A stretch of DNA of 64,000 nt from Pictodentalium vernedei. Taxonomy: Eukaryota; Mollusca; Scaphopoda; Dentaliida; Dentaliidae. Position numbers and translations under genes: made by a program. Below are positions 45,290 through 57,234 of this stretch, one piece after another. The notes beneath the pieces were generated by a model. That model was not told the origin of the DNA. It saw only the letters and a program-made list of their open reading frames with translations, and ran no database searches. Location: assembly GCA_031216915.1 (NCBI GenBank), contig CM062292.1, forward strand, positions 69,676,790 through 69,740,789. The letters run 5' to 3'. Position 1 is the first letter of the stretch. Each line of letters begins with the position of its first letter.

Positions 45290-45689
45290 GGCCTCACAAA
45301 GTAGATCTTCTGTTTCTCAGGCCATTTTTTGTAAAATTGCATGCGGGCGGGCGTTTTTTTATTTTATTTTTTATTTTTGTAATTATTTCTTTTCCATTAA
45401 AAAGTTCATGTTCTTGGTTTGTTTTATGTTTTAGGCCTCATAACCTACAGAATAACATGGGTAGTAGTGTATTACATCCCTTGAGTGCAAGAAGGCTTTG
45501 AAATGCTAAAGCATCGCAAAGCCTTCTTGCTCTCAAGGGACAATTTTATTAACATGGGTAAAATATCAGACATAAACCATTTGATTTTGATTTTTTTTAA
45601 GTTTGGATTGGTTATAAAAAGAGAGCATGCGTCAGCCAAAAGGACCATGCAGGAGGGCCTGAGAAACAGATTTTTATTTTTTTTAGGCA
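45290..45689 (-). mobile_element. Harbinger-like MITE, inverted copy
   Basis: It is flanked by TAA (45287-45289 and 45690-45692). The core hairpin at about 45478-45540 ('tcccttgagtgcaagaaggc') is slightly less perfect than in the other copies. It lies in the intron after the 45031 donor. Confidence 0.8.
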
Positions 45690-45692
45690 TAA

Positions 45693-46390
45693 GTGTTTTG
45701 GGATGTCATGTTTGTACCCCGACAAAATATTTTGTCGGAGGACTATTGTAATCAGCTGCACCCATGCATTGCGTGTGTGCATTCATCTGTCCATCTGGAG
45801 TGATAACTAAACTTTGGGTCATCGAATCAAAACCAAATTTGGTGTATATGTCCTATCCCCCAATGATTTGGTGAATTCCAAATATCGGCGGGATCCGATA
45901 ATTTTTGTTAGAGTTTTGCCCCTTTTTTGATGTTTTTCCACCCAATTTCGCAACCTTTGGAAATTTGGTGTCCAGATGATAACTTCAGTTTGAGTTATTG
46001 AATCAACACCAAATTTTGTACATAGATTTGTCTCAAGAATACGCAGACCAAGTCTGAATTTGGGTTCGGGGATTTTCGTCTAAATTTATTATGCTCTTCA
46101 AAATGTAACTGAAAGTACACTGGAAACTTGCCCGTATTGCCATTAAGATGCCAGTTAGAAATTGCATGTTTGCACATCTGTGATCTCTCAAATGTTTCAA
46201 ATTTTGTGAGCATGGTAAGAAAAATGAGGAAACTGAACATCTGCAAATTTAATCTGGATGTGCATTTCAGTATTGTGGTGCCCATTTTATAGCTATTGCT
46301 TTAGCGATATGCCAATCATTGTGCCAGGGGTATTGATAGGTTCATCCAGAGACAGTCGCACATCCAGTTTTTTCAACTGCTTATTTTGTA
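45693..46390 (+). repeat. Unclassified interspersed repeat
   Basis: It starts near a short palindrome (CCGACAAAATATTTTGTCGG, about 45719) and has paired phrases such as 'caaaaccaaatttggtgta' and 'caacaccaaattttgtaca', suggesting an old internal duplication. No ends or coding sequence are clear. A decayed family 1 MITE end ('cattaggtaaaggg') follows at about 46400-46430. Confidence 0.4.
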
Positions 46391-46603
46391 AATTACACAG
46401 GTGGATGCAGCCGATTCATTAGGTAAAGGGTTTTATTACACATCCATTAAACTTTAAATCCTTGTATTTAACGGAATTGCCGCTATGACATGTTTCTGTA
46501 TTTAACTGGTGTTGTACAAGTCAGAACTTTTTCCAATCTCCATTTATAATAGTTCCTTTCCCATTGAGTCATTAGTTATGCTTCGAAAAGTTTCCAAATT
46601 TTA

Positions 46604-46990
46604 TTATAAAATTATCGATCGTCTGTCACATAGTGTGAAAATGAAAACGTCCAAAGCAAAATAAAGTCGGTTTACAAAAAAATAAGTTAAACAAAAATGA
46701 GATATTATTGAATAAACAATCATTTCCAAACAAAACATTAACCCATTCCCGTGGCCGTCTCGTCTGCGGATCCTGTTATATCTAAATTGGTCAACGTTAT
46801 TTCGGTAATCTTTGGACATGCTGACATGCTTTGAACTTCTTTTAAAAAAAGTTTCTTCCAGCTGTTTTGCAAATCTATCCAAATTTGTACTTATATTTCT
46901 ACTATTAGTAGTAGCCACCGAACAGTTAGGTGTGAATGGACATCAGTCGAAGAGAAACAGCGATACAAATTTGGTTCCCATAAGGTTGTT
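46604..46990 (-). other. Uncharacterised open stretch on the minus strand
   Basis: About 100 codons are open. The first half reads like protein (NISTNLDRFAKQLEE, HVSMSKDYRNN, RIRRRDG) and the second half is hydrophobic. There is no ATG at the head, no recognised domain and no splice evidence. It could be a decayed exon of a mobile element or chance. Confidence 0.2.
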
Positions 46991-47012
46991 TTGATTTTTA
47001 TCGATCCATTTG

Positions 47013-47243
47013 ATCAGTACCAAAAAGGTTGATAAATAAGGGGAATTTGGTGTGTGTCACAGTAATTTTTTCGCCATATTACAAAAATTTATACACAAAT
47101 AACAGGAGTTTACTCTACAACCCATATGCAATTAACAGATCAAATTTGTACTGAAGGTATAGTAAATAGTTTTGTGTTTGAAAATTATATTCAATTAACA
47201 GGGATACACAATTAAAAGATATCCAATTAAGTGGGCTCCACTG
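47013..47243 (+). mobile_element. Truncated pogo/Tigger-like MITE
   Basis: It matches the right half of 10256-10685 from 'aaaaaggttgataaataagg' to the end GTGGGCTCCACTG, followed by TA. The left half and hairpin are absent. Confidence 0.7.
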
Positions 47244-48051
47244 TATTAACACCTTTTGCAATCTTCCAGTTTTCAGGCCTTTAGATTACCCCAATTTCAC
47301 ACCTTTTAGAGGTGTCCCCAAATTAGAGAAGGTGTGAAGGCATGAAGAAGGAGGGTCGAAAGGGGCTTGAGAGTCGAAAGGGGCTTGCTCCCCATACCGT
47401 CCCTGCGCGCCTTCGGCGCGTTAAACCATTCCATTCGGCATGAAGAAAAATATATAAATTCTCTGTATCTATTCTGCATTAGAATAACTTCCATCATAAT
47501 ATGACCATAGAAACACAAAGAAAGACATGACAATAAAACATAACAGGATAAAACGGTTATTTCTGGTTTTAATGTATCCAAATTAGGCCAAAACAGTGTC
47601 ACCAAAATAAATGAATTTAAAGGCCTGAGTTTTAAAAGACATCTCAACACTCACAGTGGACTTTATTTTCTGTAAATCAGAATTTTAAATGGTCTAAAAT
47701 TATGATCATAATGGAATTTATGTTCTTTAGCTATTTGGAGAAGGGGTCAAAATTTGAACGTTTACTTAATAGAGATTTTTCTAGTGCAATTAAATAACAT
47801 CCACTGTTATATCAATCCAAACTTGTGAAGAAGATAATTCTGTTTGTTAATAAACGCAACATTGAGACAGTTTCGTCATCAATATTTGTCAGATGTATTT
47901 AACAATAAAGTCAATTATCAAGAACCATGAGTGATTTAGCAGAAGATTCAAACCAAAAAAGAGACGAGATAACTTGTAGTATTTGAGTTATTAAGGATAT
48001 TAATCCTTGGATCGCAGTTTTATCAGCAGAATATGTCTATTGAACTGAACA

Positions 48052-48600
48052 AAATGGGTAATTATACCCCCACTTTCGAAGAAAATGGGGGTATACTGGA
48101 TTACATGCGTCCGTCCGTCCATCCGTCTGTCCATCCGTCTGCACTAACAAATGACTACTTATGTGGCTACGAGTTAGTAAAACAGGATACTTATGTGGTT
48201 AAAGTCTGTAACGTGGCTAGCCACGTAACAGAATCTCTTATTGTGGGGGGTTGGGGGGGGTGGGGTTTGGATAAATGTAGAGAAGGGTTAGGGCATTGCA
48301 GGGTGGGGTTTAGAGGTGGGTGGGGGTCAGTGAAGGGGTGTTAGAGTTATGTGGCTAGGGTTAGTGTTAGTTTAAGGTTAGGGTTAGTTTAGGGTTAGGG
48401 GTGGGTAGGGTTAGGGTCAGTAAAGGGTAGGGTTAGGGTTAGCTGACCCCCCCAAAAACTTGTTTTATTATGTTGGACATGTGTTTTAGGTTAGCCACCT
48501 AATAGGTCCATAAAATAGCCACACAAGTAGCCATTTGTTAGAATCATCCATCCGTCTGTGCGTCCGTGTGTGAGTCCGTCCGAGAATATTCATAACGTAA
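48052..48600 (+). repeat. Host repeat split by a MITE and by DIRS-F
   Basis: It starts with a hairpin (CCCCCACTTTCG...AATGGGGG), then 'tatactggattacatgcgtc' and CCGT/CCAT-rich text. The same phrases recur at 56170-56520, beyond DIRS-F ('atactggattgcatacgtcc', 'gagaatattcataa'). Together they look like one complex repeat. Confidence 0.55.
48144..48541. mobile_element. Small inverted-repeat element carrying telomere-like repeats
   Basis: The ends are CTAACAAATGACTACTTATG and the inverted CAAGTAGCCATTTGTTAG. The middle is G-rich with many TTAGGG-like units (about 48350-48445, e.g. GGTTAGGGTTAG). No target duplication is clear and nothing is coding. Confidence 0.6.
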
Positions 48601-48772
48601 GTAAATTATTATATTTTTATACTGTACCAATGACCCAGACTTAGCTGGTGCTAACTCTAACAAAACCAGGGCCAAACACAAATTTTGCCCCCCAATCCCC
48701 AAAATTTGCATCCAAAACAAAAAGAAATCATGTCTTAAAGGACCTCCATACTACGCCTCTACTGCGCATGCG

Positions 48773-48784
48773 CAGTGACGCAGA
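48773..48784. promoter_or_regulatory. NRF1-type palindrome, left repeat of DIRS-F
   Basis: TGCGCATGCGCA is a full consensus match; the right-repeat partner is at 55555-55566. Confidence 0.5.
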
Positions 48785-49648
48785 CGTCCCGAAATTGGTG
48801 CCAATTATCATTCTCTGTTTGGCCCTTCATCAGTCAACATCTCACTGATCTTTGTGCTTGTAAATCTCAGTTTAAAGGATGCCAGACACGTAATTTTTGG
48901 AGAAAATGTGATTCTAAGGAGGCTAGAAGGAGGAGAGGAAAAAGAAGTGACAAAAAATAATCAGGGCTGTACTTAAAATTTTCTGATGAAATTATGTTAA
49001 GTTGCCTATTTTCGAGGCATTCGCCTCTTGTTGTCATTCTTGCTAATTGTTGCACTGCTTATTCAGTGTTTCCTCTTCCCTAAACTTCTAAAGTCCCCCC
49101 TTGCAATTCTCCCATGCTTTTGGCATATTTTTGAGAAATTTCATTTCTAAAATTTCCTGGGAGAGTTGCTTGGTTACAGAATGTTTTCTGTTATTTTCCC
49201 CATAGTTACGTTTTCACCCATGGGTGTATAACGTTTGTGTTCTGCATCTTCCATCTGATGTTCTACAGATTCTCCTCTGGGAGTCTCTGTTTTGCATCAG
49301 ATAGAGTGTAATTGATGACTGATTCCATGCCAGTTTTTTCAGTGCCTGGAGTCATGTTTTCTGGTGTTTTTACACTGTTTGTTTTCATTGGCAACAGCCT
49401 TTTTTGAGGGGGGCTGTTTGCCTTTGCTGTAGTTTATCTCACTATAAGATACATTTATATTATCCGAAAGTGTCTCATTAATTATTTAATATAAATTTAA
49501 AATTTTTGACCACACTTTGCCATCGGATCCATCGGGGCTCAACGTTACTTTTCAGCAACTTGGGCTTCGCTGAAAAAATATTTTTTCAAAATTATTTTGT
49601 TTTGCAATTGTTTTTTCATTTATTAATGGATCATGTTATTATGTATCT

Positions 49649-51802
49649 TTGTGTCAGGGGTTTTTGCGAGTAACTAGGACTTATTGTTGTTCTTTCACAA
49701 TGAAGGGACATTGTTCAAATTGTAATAGGAAGAAATCTTCCTCTGACTTTCATGATCATTGTATTAATTGTAGTCAGTGTTCTCGCATTAATCCCTGTCC
49801 TATATGTGAATATTGGGATGAGAAACATTGGAAACGTGTGTCACGATATGTTGTTTCTGGAGAAAGAGCGATTCTGGCTCTTTCTCCGCAAGGTCACTCT
49901 ACTCTCTCAGTTTCTATTTCAGAGGAACCAGAACAGGGTGATGTTTCCATGTTATCTTCTTCAAGTGTGCGTCCGTCGTCACAAATGAATTCAGAGCTAG
50001 CGGCAAAAGTGCTCATGGAGATTAGACAAATGTCGTCCGCTAGCTCGCCCGGTGTAGCGTCCATTCACCGAATGGTTCGACAGCCGGGTTCGTCCGATGC
50101 GGTCCAAGAGGAAATTTTGGGTGATGCGAGCACTATAAACATAATAGATGCACACCCAGTGACGGCGGATAGTAAGCGAGAATGGAGGAAGCCTTTGAGT
50201 CCGGTTCCTAGCTTGTCCAGGTCCAGCCGGGCCGCGAGCGAGAGAGGCCCCTCTCTCGTACAACAACATCTGGGACCAGATGTTGTGGTACAAAATGTGT
50301 CTTTAGCGGAGCATACATCCGTCGCTCGGGACGCTCCGTTGTATAAGCAGTCCGCAGAGACTGTTAAGGCTTCCTCTTCTCGTCAGCGCACACGACTGCA
50401 CCTTGGCTGCGTGACCGCCGATATATTACCAGCTTCGCCGATGAAGGATTCTTCGGCGACCAGGTCACACCATCCGGCAGCCAGGGATTCGAGACCGATG
50501 GACTCTGGACGTTCGCATAGGAAAAGTATGCGGGAGCCATCTGATGCGGAGCTGCCCTCGGCGAAGCAGCGAAAGACTGCGCCTCCGCAGGTCTCGACGC
50601 CGGACATTCTTGTGCAGATAGCACAGCTTATCGCAGCATCCCAGCAACCGACAGAAACGGTGTCGGATCGAGAATTATCCGACGGCGCTGGGTCGGTACG
50701 CTCCGCCGAAGCATCGGGGGCGGACGACCGGGAACATCATGAGGTCCGACCGGATGGTGAAAGGGATACGGATGACTTGGAGCTATCCCTTTCGGAACAA
50801 CATAAAGCTGCCGTCGACTTCATCCGGCACTTTCTCCCTCAAGTTGTTCCGTCGGGCCAGACTGCTGCGCTTCCGGACAAGAGAATTATAGCGTCATTGG
50901 ACTCTGAATTTTTTGAGCGGTTCAGGGACATCGCTCCCGAGTTTCCGTCACAGTCCAATAATGTTGCAAGAACATTTGAATTATTGAACGACGCTATATT
51001 TAAACTTGCTTCCAGGACGGGGAAAGCAGGTTTCTTGTCCGCTAATACTCTCAACCTGCCTTTCATTAATGCAAGGAATAAATTCGATACGGCAGGACAG
51101 GGTATACCGAGAGTTCCTCTGCGTATGGACGACGAGGCGGAAGACTTAGAGCTATCATTACCGTCGTCAGCTTCTATTCCAACCGCTGTGTTGGAAACAG
51201 CTATTGCGTCTAACAGAGCCAATTTAGATGCCTTATCTTACGCAGATCACCTTACTAAGGCGTTATCACTGCGCCTTCAGGGGAAAGAGTTTCAGGATAT
51301 ACAATCCTCTTTAAGACTTCTTTCAAGGGCAGTAGCTTATTCCACGTGTAACTCCGCCCTTTCAGTGGCAAATCTGGAGTTGGTTAGACGTGACGCAGCC
51401 CTAGCTACATCCACACTAGTGGATTCTAAGGTGAAGAACTCTCTTAGAGTCGCTTCGGTCTCAGGAGAACTTCTCTTTGACGGCAAGCTTCCCGCTATTT
51501 ATGATAAAATTAAAAAGAAAGCTAATGATTCTCTGTTGTTCAGATCTGCTCCTAAGAAGTCGGATACAGCAGACACGAATAAGACAGGCACTTCTGGGTC
51601 TAATGCGCCCAAGAGAGGTTCCTATAGAGGTTCCGGTGCGTCCTCTTGGTCTTATTCAAGAGACCGTCAGGATAGCGACTCTCGTTCGGGACGTCCTTCA
51701 GGCCGGGACAATCGGTCGGACGCCCCGAGGTCGACGAGGCGAGGTGCGGGTCGTGGAAGACGTGGTTTCTCCTACCGCAGGCCTCGCAGGTCCAGGAGGT
51801 GA
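49649..51802 (+). CDS. DIRS-F gag-like protein
   Basis: A 717-codon frame, the same length as in E, with the N-terminal Cys cluster, helical central part and basic RG/SR-rich tail. It differs from E at scattered positions only. The likely start is the Met at codon 18. Confidence 0.75.
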   Translation: MCQGFLRVTRTYCCSFTMKGHCSNCNRKKSSSDFHDHCINCSQCSRINPCPICEYWDEKHWKRVSRYVVSGERAILALSPQGHSTLSVSISEEPEQGDVSMLSSSSVRPSSQMNSELAAKVLMEIRQMSSASSPGVASIHRMVRQPGSSDAVQEEILGDASTINIIDAHPVTADSKREWRKPLSPVPSLSRSSRAASERGPSLVQQHLGPDVVVQNVSLAEHTSVARDAPLYKQSAETVKASSSRQRTRLHLGCVTADILPASPMKDSSATRSHHPAARDSRPMDSGRSHRKSMREPSDAELPSAKQRKTAPPQVSTPDILVQIAQLIAASQQPTETVSDRELSDGAGSVRSAEASGADDREHHEVRPDGERDTDDLELSLSEQHKAAVDFIRHFLPQVVPSGQTAALPDKRIIASLDSEFFERFRDIAPEFPSQSNNVARTFELLNDAIFKLASRTGKAGFLSANTLNLPFINARNKFDTAGQGIPRVPLRMDDEAEDLELSLPSSASIPTAVLETAIASNRANLDALSYADHLTKALSLRLQGKEFQDIQSSLRLLSRAVAYSTCNSALSVANLELVRRDAALATSTLVDSKVKNSLRVASVSGELLFDGKLPAIYDKIKKKANDSLLFRSAPKKSDTADTNKTGTSGSNAPKRGSYRGSGASSWSYSRDRQDSDSRSGRPSGRDNRSDAPRSTRRGAGRGRRGFSYRRPRRSRR

Positions 51803-53791
51803 TGGCTTAAACCTCTATCGCGTTCCGGTTGGCCGAAGGTTGTCGAGCTTTTCACAAGAATGGGCGTCGATTACGGACGACCCTTGGGTGAGAGGAGTGA
51901 CTTCGGAAGGTCTAAAGATATCCTTCAAACGAAAGCCTCCATTAACTCGAAGTCCAAAGTGGACTCATCTTCAGTCAAATCCACAGAAAAGAGACGCTCT
52001 GTTATCAGAGGTGCAGTCTCTTTTAATGAAGAATGCGGTAGAGGTCGTAGAAAACCAGGAATCTCCGGGATTCTACAGCCATCTGTTTCTGGTTCCGAAA
52101 CCAGACGGCTCGTTCCGTCCAGTCATAGATTTGAGCTGGATAAACAAGCTGATCGTCGCTCCGAAGTTTTATATGGAGAAGATTCGATCGGTCAGAGCGA
52201 GTATTCGGGTGAACGATTATGCAACGAGCATAGATCTCAAAGATGCGTACTTTCACGTCATGGTACATCCGATATTCCGAAAGTATCTACGCTTCGCAGT
52301 CCTAGGAGTGGTGTATCAATTCCGGGCGATGTGCTTCGGATTGAATCTAGCACCCTGGGCTTTCACTCGGTAATGAACTCGGTAATGATCTACTTCCGAG
52401 CTCATTCGTCTGCGGTAACGTCGGCCTACCTGGACGACATTCTTCAGAGGTACGGCAACGAGTTAACGCTTCAGAACGATGTTCAGAATCTTCTTCTATT
52501 GCTCCGACGTCTCGGTTTTATAGTAAACGAGGAGAAGTCGGGTCAGGTGCCGTCCAAGTCATTCACTCATCTGGGAATGAGCTTCGAGACGCACAACAAT
52601 CTCGTTCGTCTGCCGTTAACCAGAGCGAAATTAGTCAGTTGTTACGCTCGCTATTGTCTGCACGCAGACAAAGTCACGGCGAGAGAATTTATGAGACTGA
52701 TAGGTCTGTGCGGAGCCGCCACGGATCTCATTCCGATGGGGCGGTTACGCACACGTCCTCTTCAAATTTTCCTGACTCAGAATTGGAGTGTGAAAATTCA
52801 TTCGCTCGATGTAGACGTTCTCTTGTCAGATCAAGTGAAACAAGAGATACAGACTTGGGCAAACATTCAGTGGTTAACTCAAGGAGTTCCGCTGCAGTTG
52901 CCGGATCCGAGTTTTGCCGTTATGACGGATGCCAGTCAAACAGGTTGGGGTGCATCATTAATCCCAACGGATTCGAGATGCCAGGGTCTTTGGGATCCGC
53001 AATTCCTGTGCAAGCATATAAACATCAAGGAAATGATGTCAATTTGGCTTGCGTTACGTCACTGGATGGACATTATTCACGATGCTCATGTCCAAATCCT
53101 ATCCGACAATACGACAGTAGTGGCGTATATACGGAATCAGGGAGGCACTCATTCAGTTCCGTTGTTCAGTCTAACGGAAAGAATCCTTCTGTTTGCGTTA
53201 GAACATCACGTTCTTCTTTCGGTCCGTCACATACCGGGTCGTCTGAATGTGCTAGCAGACTCCCTTTCACGAAAGGGTCGCTTGTTGCCGTCGGAGTGGA
53301 CTCTCAACAAACAAGTATTCAATCAGATTTGCTACCAATGGGAACGGCCAATGATAGACTTATTTGCGACACATCTCAACAATCAGTTGCAGACGTATGT
53401 GTCTCCGTGTCTGGATCCAAGAGCTTTTGCAGTAGACGCTCTGTCGATCCCTTGGGACGGAATGATAGGATATGCGTATCCTCCAGCGCCGTTAATTCAA
53501 CAAGTATTGCTAAAGATAAAACAATCTCAATGCAAGATTCTGTTGGTAGCATCTCTGTCACCACAGAGACCGTGGATAAATCTACTCAGGTGTCTGTTGT
53601 GGGACCTACCGCGGAAGCTTCCTCCACGGGAGGATCTTCTTTCGCAGGGGAAATCGCGCCAACTCCATCACAACCCGCAAGGTCTCAACCTTCACGTTTT
53701 TCCGTTGTGCGGTCCTTCTTGCATGGCAAGCACTTTACAGGACGAGCAGTGGACGCGATTTCTAACTGTAGGAGGACCTCCTCTTCGCTAA
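51477..53791 (+). pseudogene. DIRS-F reverse transcriptase / RNase H / Dam-like region
   Basis: All RT, RNase H and Dam-like motifs are recognisable in order (SWINK, YLDDIL, MTDAS, LSDN, IDLFA, YPP). The region is broken in this copy. It overlaps gag at its 5' side and the recombinase frame at its 3' side. Confidence 0.8.
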
Positions 53792-54747
53792 ACTATGCAG
53801 CTAAGTGGAAGGTTTTTCGTCGTTGGTGTAGGGATCATTCTGTAGATATATTCGATCCCTCTATACCAGACATTGCAAACTTTCTAGTATACTTGTTTGA
53901 CGAAATCAAACTGCAGCCTGTTACTATAAAGGGTTATAGATCTATGTTATCTGATACCTATGCACATCATGATAGTTTACAAATTGGATCTAATGTCTCT
54001 TTATCGAAGTTGGTTAGAAACTTTTCGATAAATAGACCCAGAACTCTTAGATTAATTCCTAAGTGGAATTTAGCTTGGGTTCTCCTTAAATTGAAGGAAA
54101 AGCCATTTGAACCTCTTGGGGCAGTAGATTTCAAATTCTTATCTTATAAGACAGCTTTTCTCTTAGCTTTCTCATCTGCTAGAAGAGTCAGTGAGCTTCA
54201 TGCACTATCGGTGGATGATTCTCATTATCGTAGTGTTGGGAACACTATCACCTTCACTACTAATGTGGGTTTTTTAGCTAAGAATCAGGCTCCTAATAAA
54301 TATCCGGAACCTATTGTTATTAAGGCTCTTCCGTCTTCAGACGGGCGTAGGCCTTTACTCTGTCCTGTTAGAGCACTACGTATCTATAAACAGAGATCTC
54401 AGTTTATCAGAAAGGGACGGAAACGTTTCTTTCTGTCTTTGATGCCTAATAGAAAGGACATTTCAGTCCATTCTATTGCTAGATGGATTCAGTTAACTAT
54501 CCGTACTGCTTATGAAGATTTATCTTCTTCTCAGCAGTCTGTGCTTAAGATTTCTGCTCATGAAGTAAGAGCTCTTTCTACTTCCTGGGCTTATGCTAAT
54601 AGTGTTGCTATTACAGATTTAATGAAGGCTGCTTATTGGTCTCAGCCATCCACATTTACGAATTTTTATCTCAGAAATATTGAGTCCATTTCTGGAGACC
54701 TGCATTGTTTAGGTCCGTTATCTGTTGCTCAGAATGTCGTCCACTAA
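53752..54747 (+). CDS. DIRS-F tyrosine recombinase region
   Basis: SARRVSEL, HEVR, AYW and NFYLR are present with the same spacing as in E. It is followed by the paired hairpins and the longest G tract of the six copies (21 G, 54845-54865). Confidence 0.8.
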   Translation, partial: DAISNCRRTSSSLNYAAKWKVFRRWCRDHSVDIFDPSIPDIANFLVYLFDEIKLQPVTIKGYRSMLSDTYAHHDSLQIGSNVSLSKLVRNFSINRPRTLRLIPKWNLAWVLLKLKEKPFEPLGAVDFKFLSYKTAFLLAFSSARRVSELHALSVDDSHYRSVGNTITFTTNVGFLAKNQAPNKYPEPIVIKALPSSDGRRPLLCPVRALRIYKQRSQFIRKGRKRFFLSLMPNRKDISVHSIARWIQLTIRTAYEDLSSSQQSVLKISAHEVRALSTSWAYANSVAITDLMKAAYWSQPSTFTNFYLRNIESISGDLHCLGPLSVAQNVVH

Positions 54748-55352
54748 ACAGTTGCAACTATAGTTATGCAGGCTTTCTGTTCCGGCAGTGACTCCGTCCG
54801 GCTGCCCTCTTCGCTCTGGGCTATTTGACCCAGGGCAAGGGGAAGGGGGGGGGGGGGGGGGGGGGTGTTCCCTTAGGTCACCTGCTTTATAGTGAAAAGC
54901 AAGGGAATGCCTCCTCCAAGTCAGTATTTCTGAGTCGCTTCCGGGATGGTTTTAAAGTGTAATATTAATGTTTAAATTCATTCATGTCTTATTTTTAAAG
55001 TGTAGCTCGGTGTGAAGCATTTGTATATGTCAAATGTCAAACGGGCTTTAATATACAATACTCGGACACTTTTAAATGACTATAAAGAGTCTCAATTCTC
55101 TGGACTACTTTATTTATTGGCTTGCTTTAAAAATAATTAGTATAAGGGTTATACTGGATGTTAATAGAGAACATGAATGTTATTGTGCTCAATTATTAAG
55201 GGTAGTGTATCTTTCTAATTTAATATTAAATAAGAAAGATACATGTAAAGCCTAATACTCCATTTCTCCTTAAGGGGTTACCTCTTTACTATATAGTTGA
55301 GCTTATTGGATTTTCCTCTATGTCCTAGGCCCTCCAGCCTGTTTACTATTCA

Positions 55353-55439
55353 GCTAAGTCTGGGTCATTGGTACAGTATAAAAATGTTAAAAAATTTATA
55401 GTAATTTATATATTTTTTATACTTACCAATGACCCAGAC
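55353..55439 (+). repeat. DIRS-F internal complementary region
   Basis: It is the fused complements of both tips, identical in layout to A and E. Confidence 0.92.
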
Positions 55440-55742
55440 GGGGATGGCCCTCCCTGGAGTTGGGAACTCTTGCCTCCCCGCTGAGTACATAGCGCTGACC
55501 AGGCACTGCCAGTAAGAATGATAATTGGCGCCAATTTCGGGACGTCTGCGTCACTGCGCATGCGCAGTAGAGGCGTAGTATGGAGGTCCTTTAGGACATG
55601 ATTTCTTTTTGTTTTGGATGCAAATTTTGGGGATTGGGGGGCAAAATTTGTGTTTGGCCCTGGTTTTGTTAGAGTTAGCACCAGCTAAGTCTGGGTCATT
55701 GGTAAGTATAAAAAATATATAAATTACTATAAATTTTTTAAC

Positions 55743-56520
55743 TTTTTATAATATTTGTTGGTGATAGGTATGCCCATACTAGTTATTTTTTTTTTTTTTA
55801 TTACTTGCTCACTTAGAAATTGTGTCCGTCCGAGCCAAATTTTGTCTGTTCAGCCTGTATCTTGGGTATCAAATGTTTTATTGCAATGGAATTTGCCATG
55901 AACACTGCTTATGGTATAGGCTTTAAAAAAAGGATTCAACGATATTTCTCACATTCTCCTTTTTAGAGTTATCCCCCTTTTTTGACTTAGAAATTGTAGG
56001 AAATAGACATTATTTGTCTCTTCAGCCTGTATCTCAGGTATGAGTTATCGGATTTCAGTGAAATATGGCATGCAGTTTGCCTATGACAAAGGCTTCTGCC
56101 TCATTGCATAAAACTTCCAAACACCAAACAATTTACCATACCTTTTGACTTAGAAATTGTTGGAAATTGTTGAAAACTTTTGAAGAAAATGGGAGTGGGG
56201 GGGGGGATACTGGATTGGAGTTATCGGATTTCAGTGAAATGTGGCATGCAGTTTGCCTATGACAAAGGCTTCTGCCTCATTGCATAAAACTTCCAAACAC
56301 CAAACAATTTACCATACCTTTTGACTTGGAAATTGTTGAAAACGTTGAAGAAAATGGAAGGGGGGGGGCGGTATACTGGATTGCATACGTCCATCTGTGC
56401 ATCCGTCCGTCAGTCCGTACGAGAATATTCATAAATATTTATTGGTCATAGGTATGCCCACACTAGGCAGTACACCTCGTGGAGGTATGCACCGGACGAA
56501 AGTCCAGCTCTTGTTTGACC
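55743..56520 (+). repeat. Right part of the host repeat split by DIRS-F
   Basis: It contains a duplicated block of about 180 bases ('gttatcggatttcagtgaaa', 'gcatgcagtttgcctatgac', 'gcataaaacttccaaacacc' at about 56046 and 56220). It closes with 'gcagtacacctcgtggaggt' near 56470. There is no gene. Confidence 0.55.
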
Positions 56521-56547
56521 ATGGAATCTCATTGATAATGAACTTAA

Positions 56548-56762
56548 CCGTTAAGGACCTAGAGATTTTTACATAGTTTTGTTACACTTTGACAGTCTAC
56601 ATCCTGTAGCTTTGCTGCTGTTTTTTGGCAAATCTTGGCTGCCTAAAAACAACTACAAGGTACTTAGAATGTAACCCATGAGTTAACCCAAAGACTGCAT
56701 GTAGGGGCACCTGTTCTGTTGCAGAAAATGTGATCAAAGTCAGAATTAGGCCTTTAAGGGTT
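56548..56762. mobile_element. TTAA-flanked MITE (family 3), decayed
   Basis: TTAA lies at 56544-56547. The ends are CCGTTAAGGACC and the inverted GGCCTTTAAGGG. It is related to 12290-12385. No hairpin core is seen. Confidence 0.5.
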
Positions 56763-57234
56763 GAAAACTGGTAACCATTTGAAACTATTATCACAGCCAC
56801 AAACTCGAATCGAAATCGAATTGAATATTGGCATCAAATCAAATGATAAACAGATATTTAAAATTTGCAAGATCCTAGCAGAAAGAAATGACAATATTGC
56901 AAGCCGTTACTCATTGTAATTGTTTTATTAAACAGTCAAGTATTTGTTCATCATATCCCACCAGTATCTGTAACCAGAAAAGCAAAGTGAAAATAGAAAC
57001 ACAATTAATTTGCAGAATGTCATTGCATATTTTGAAGGTCCACTTTTCCCACTCAGATGGTGTGTTTTTAGTTTATCTCTCTGCCCCATTGATATGTTCA
57101 TGCCCCCCTCATAGGCTTTCAAGAGAAAACCAAATATTTTAGTTTACCTCTCTCTCAAATAATTATGAAAGTGAAATTTCACCATTTTGACAGTAAGCTC
57201 TCTTAAACTTCCTTCATGTTTTCAAAATGCCATT
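56763..57234. other. Intron stretch, nothing recognised
   Basis: AT-rich sequence with short chance open frames on both strands and no splice-flanked exon or repeat family that I can place. Confidence 0.5.

Larger units (their letters stand above)
48613..55742 (+). mobile_element. DIRS-F: young DIRS element, slightly broken
   Basis: The 7130 bp element has canonical ends, and inverted repeats at about 48626-48813 and 55515-55703. It is extremely similar to A, including the leader. It inserted at attAT^TTTtataata in a host repeat, without duplication. It lies in the intron between the 45031 and 62722 exons, sense to the gene. One or two breaks are visible. Confidence 0.93.
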
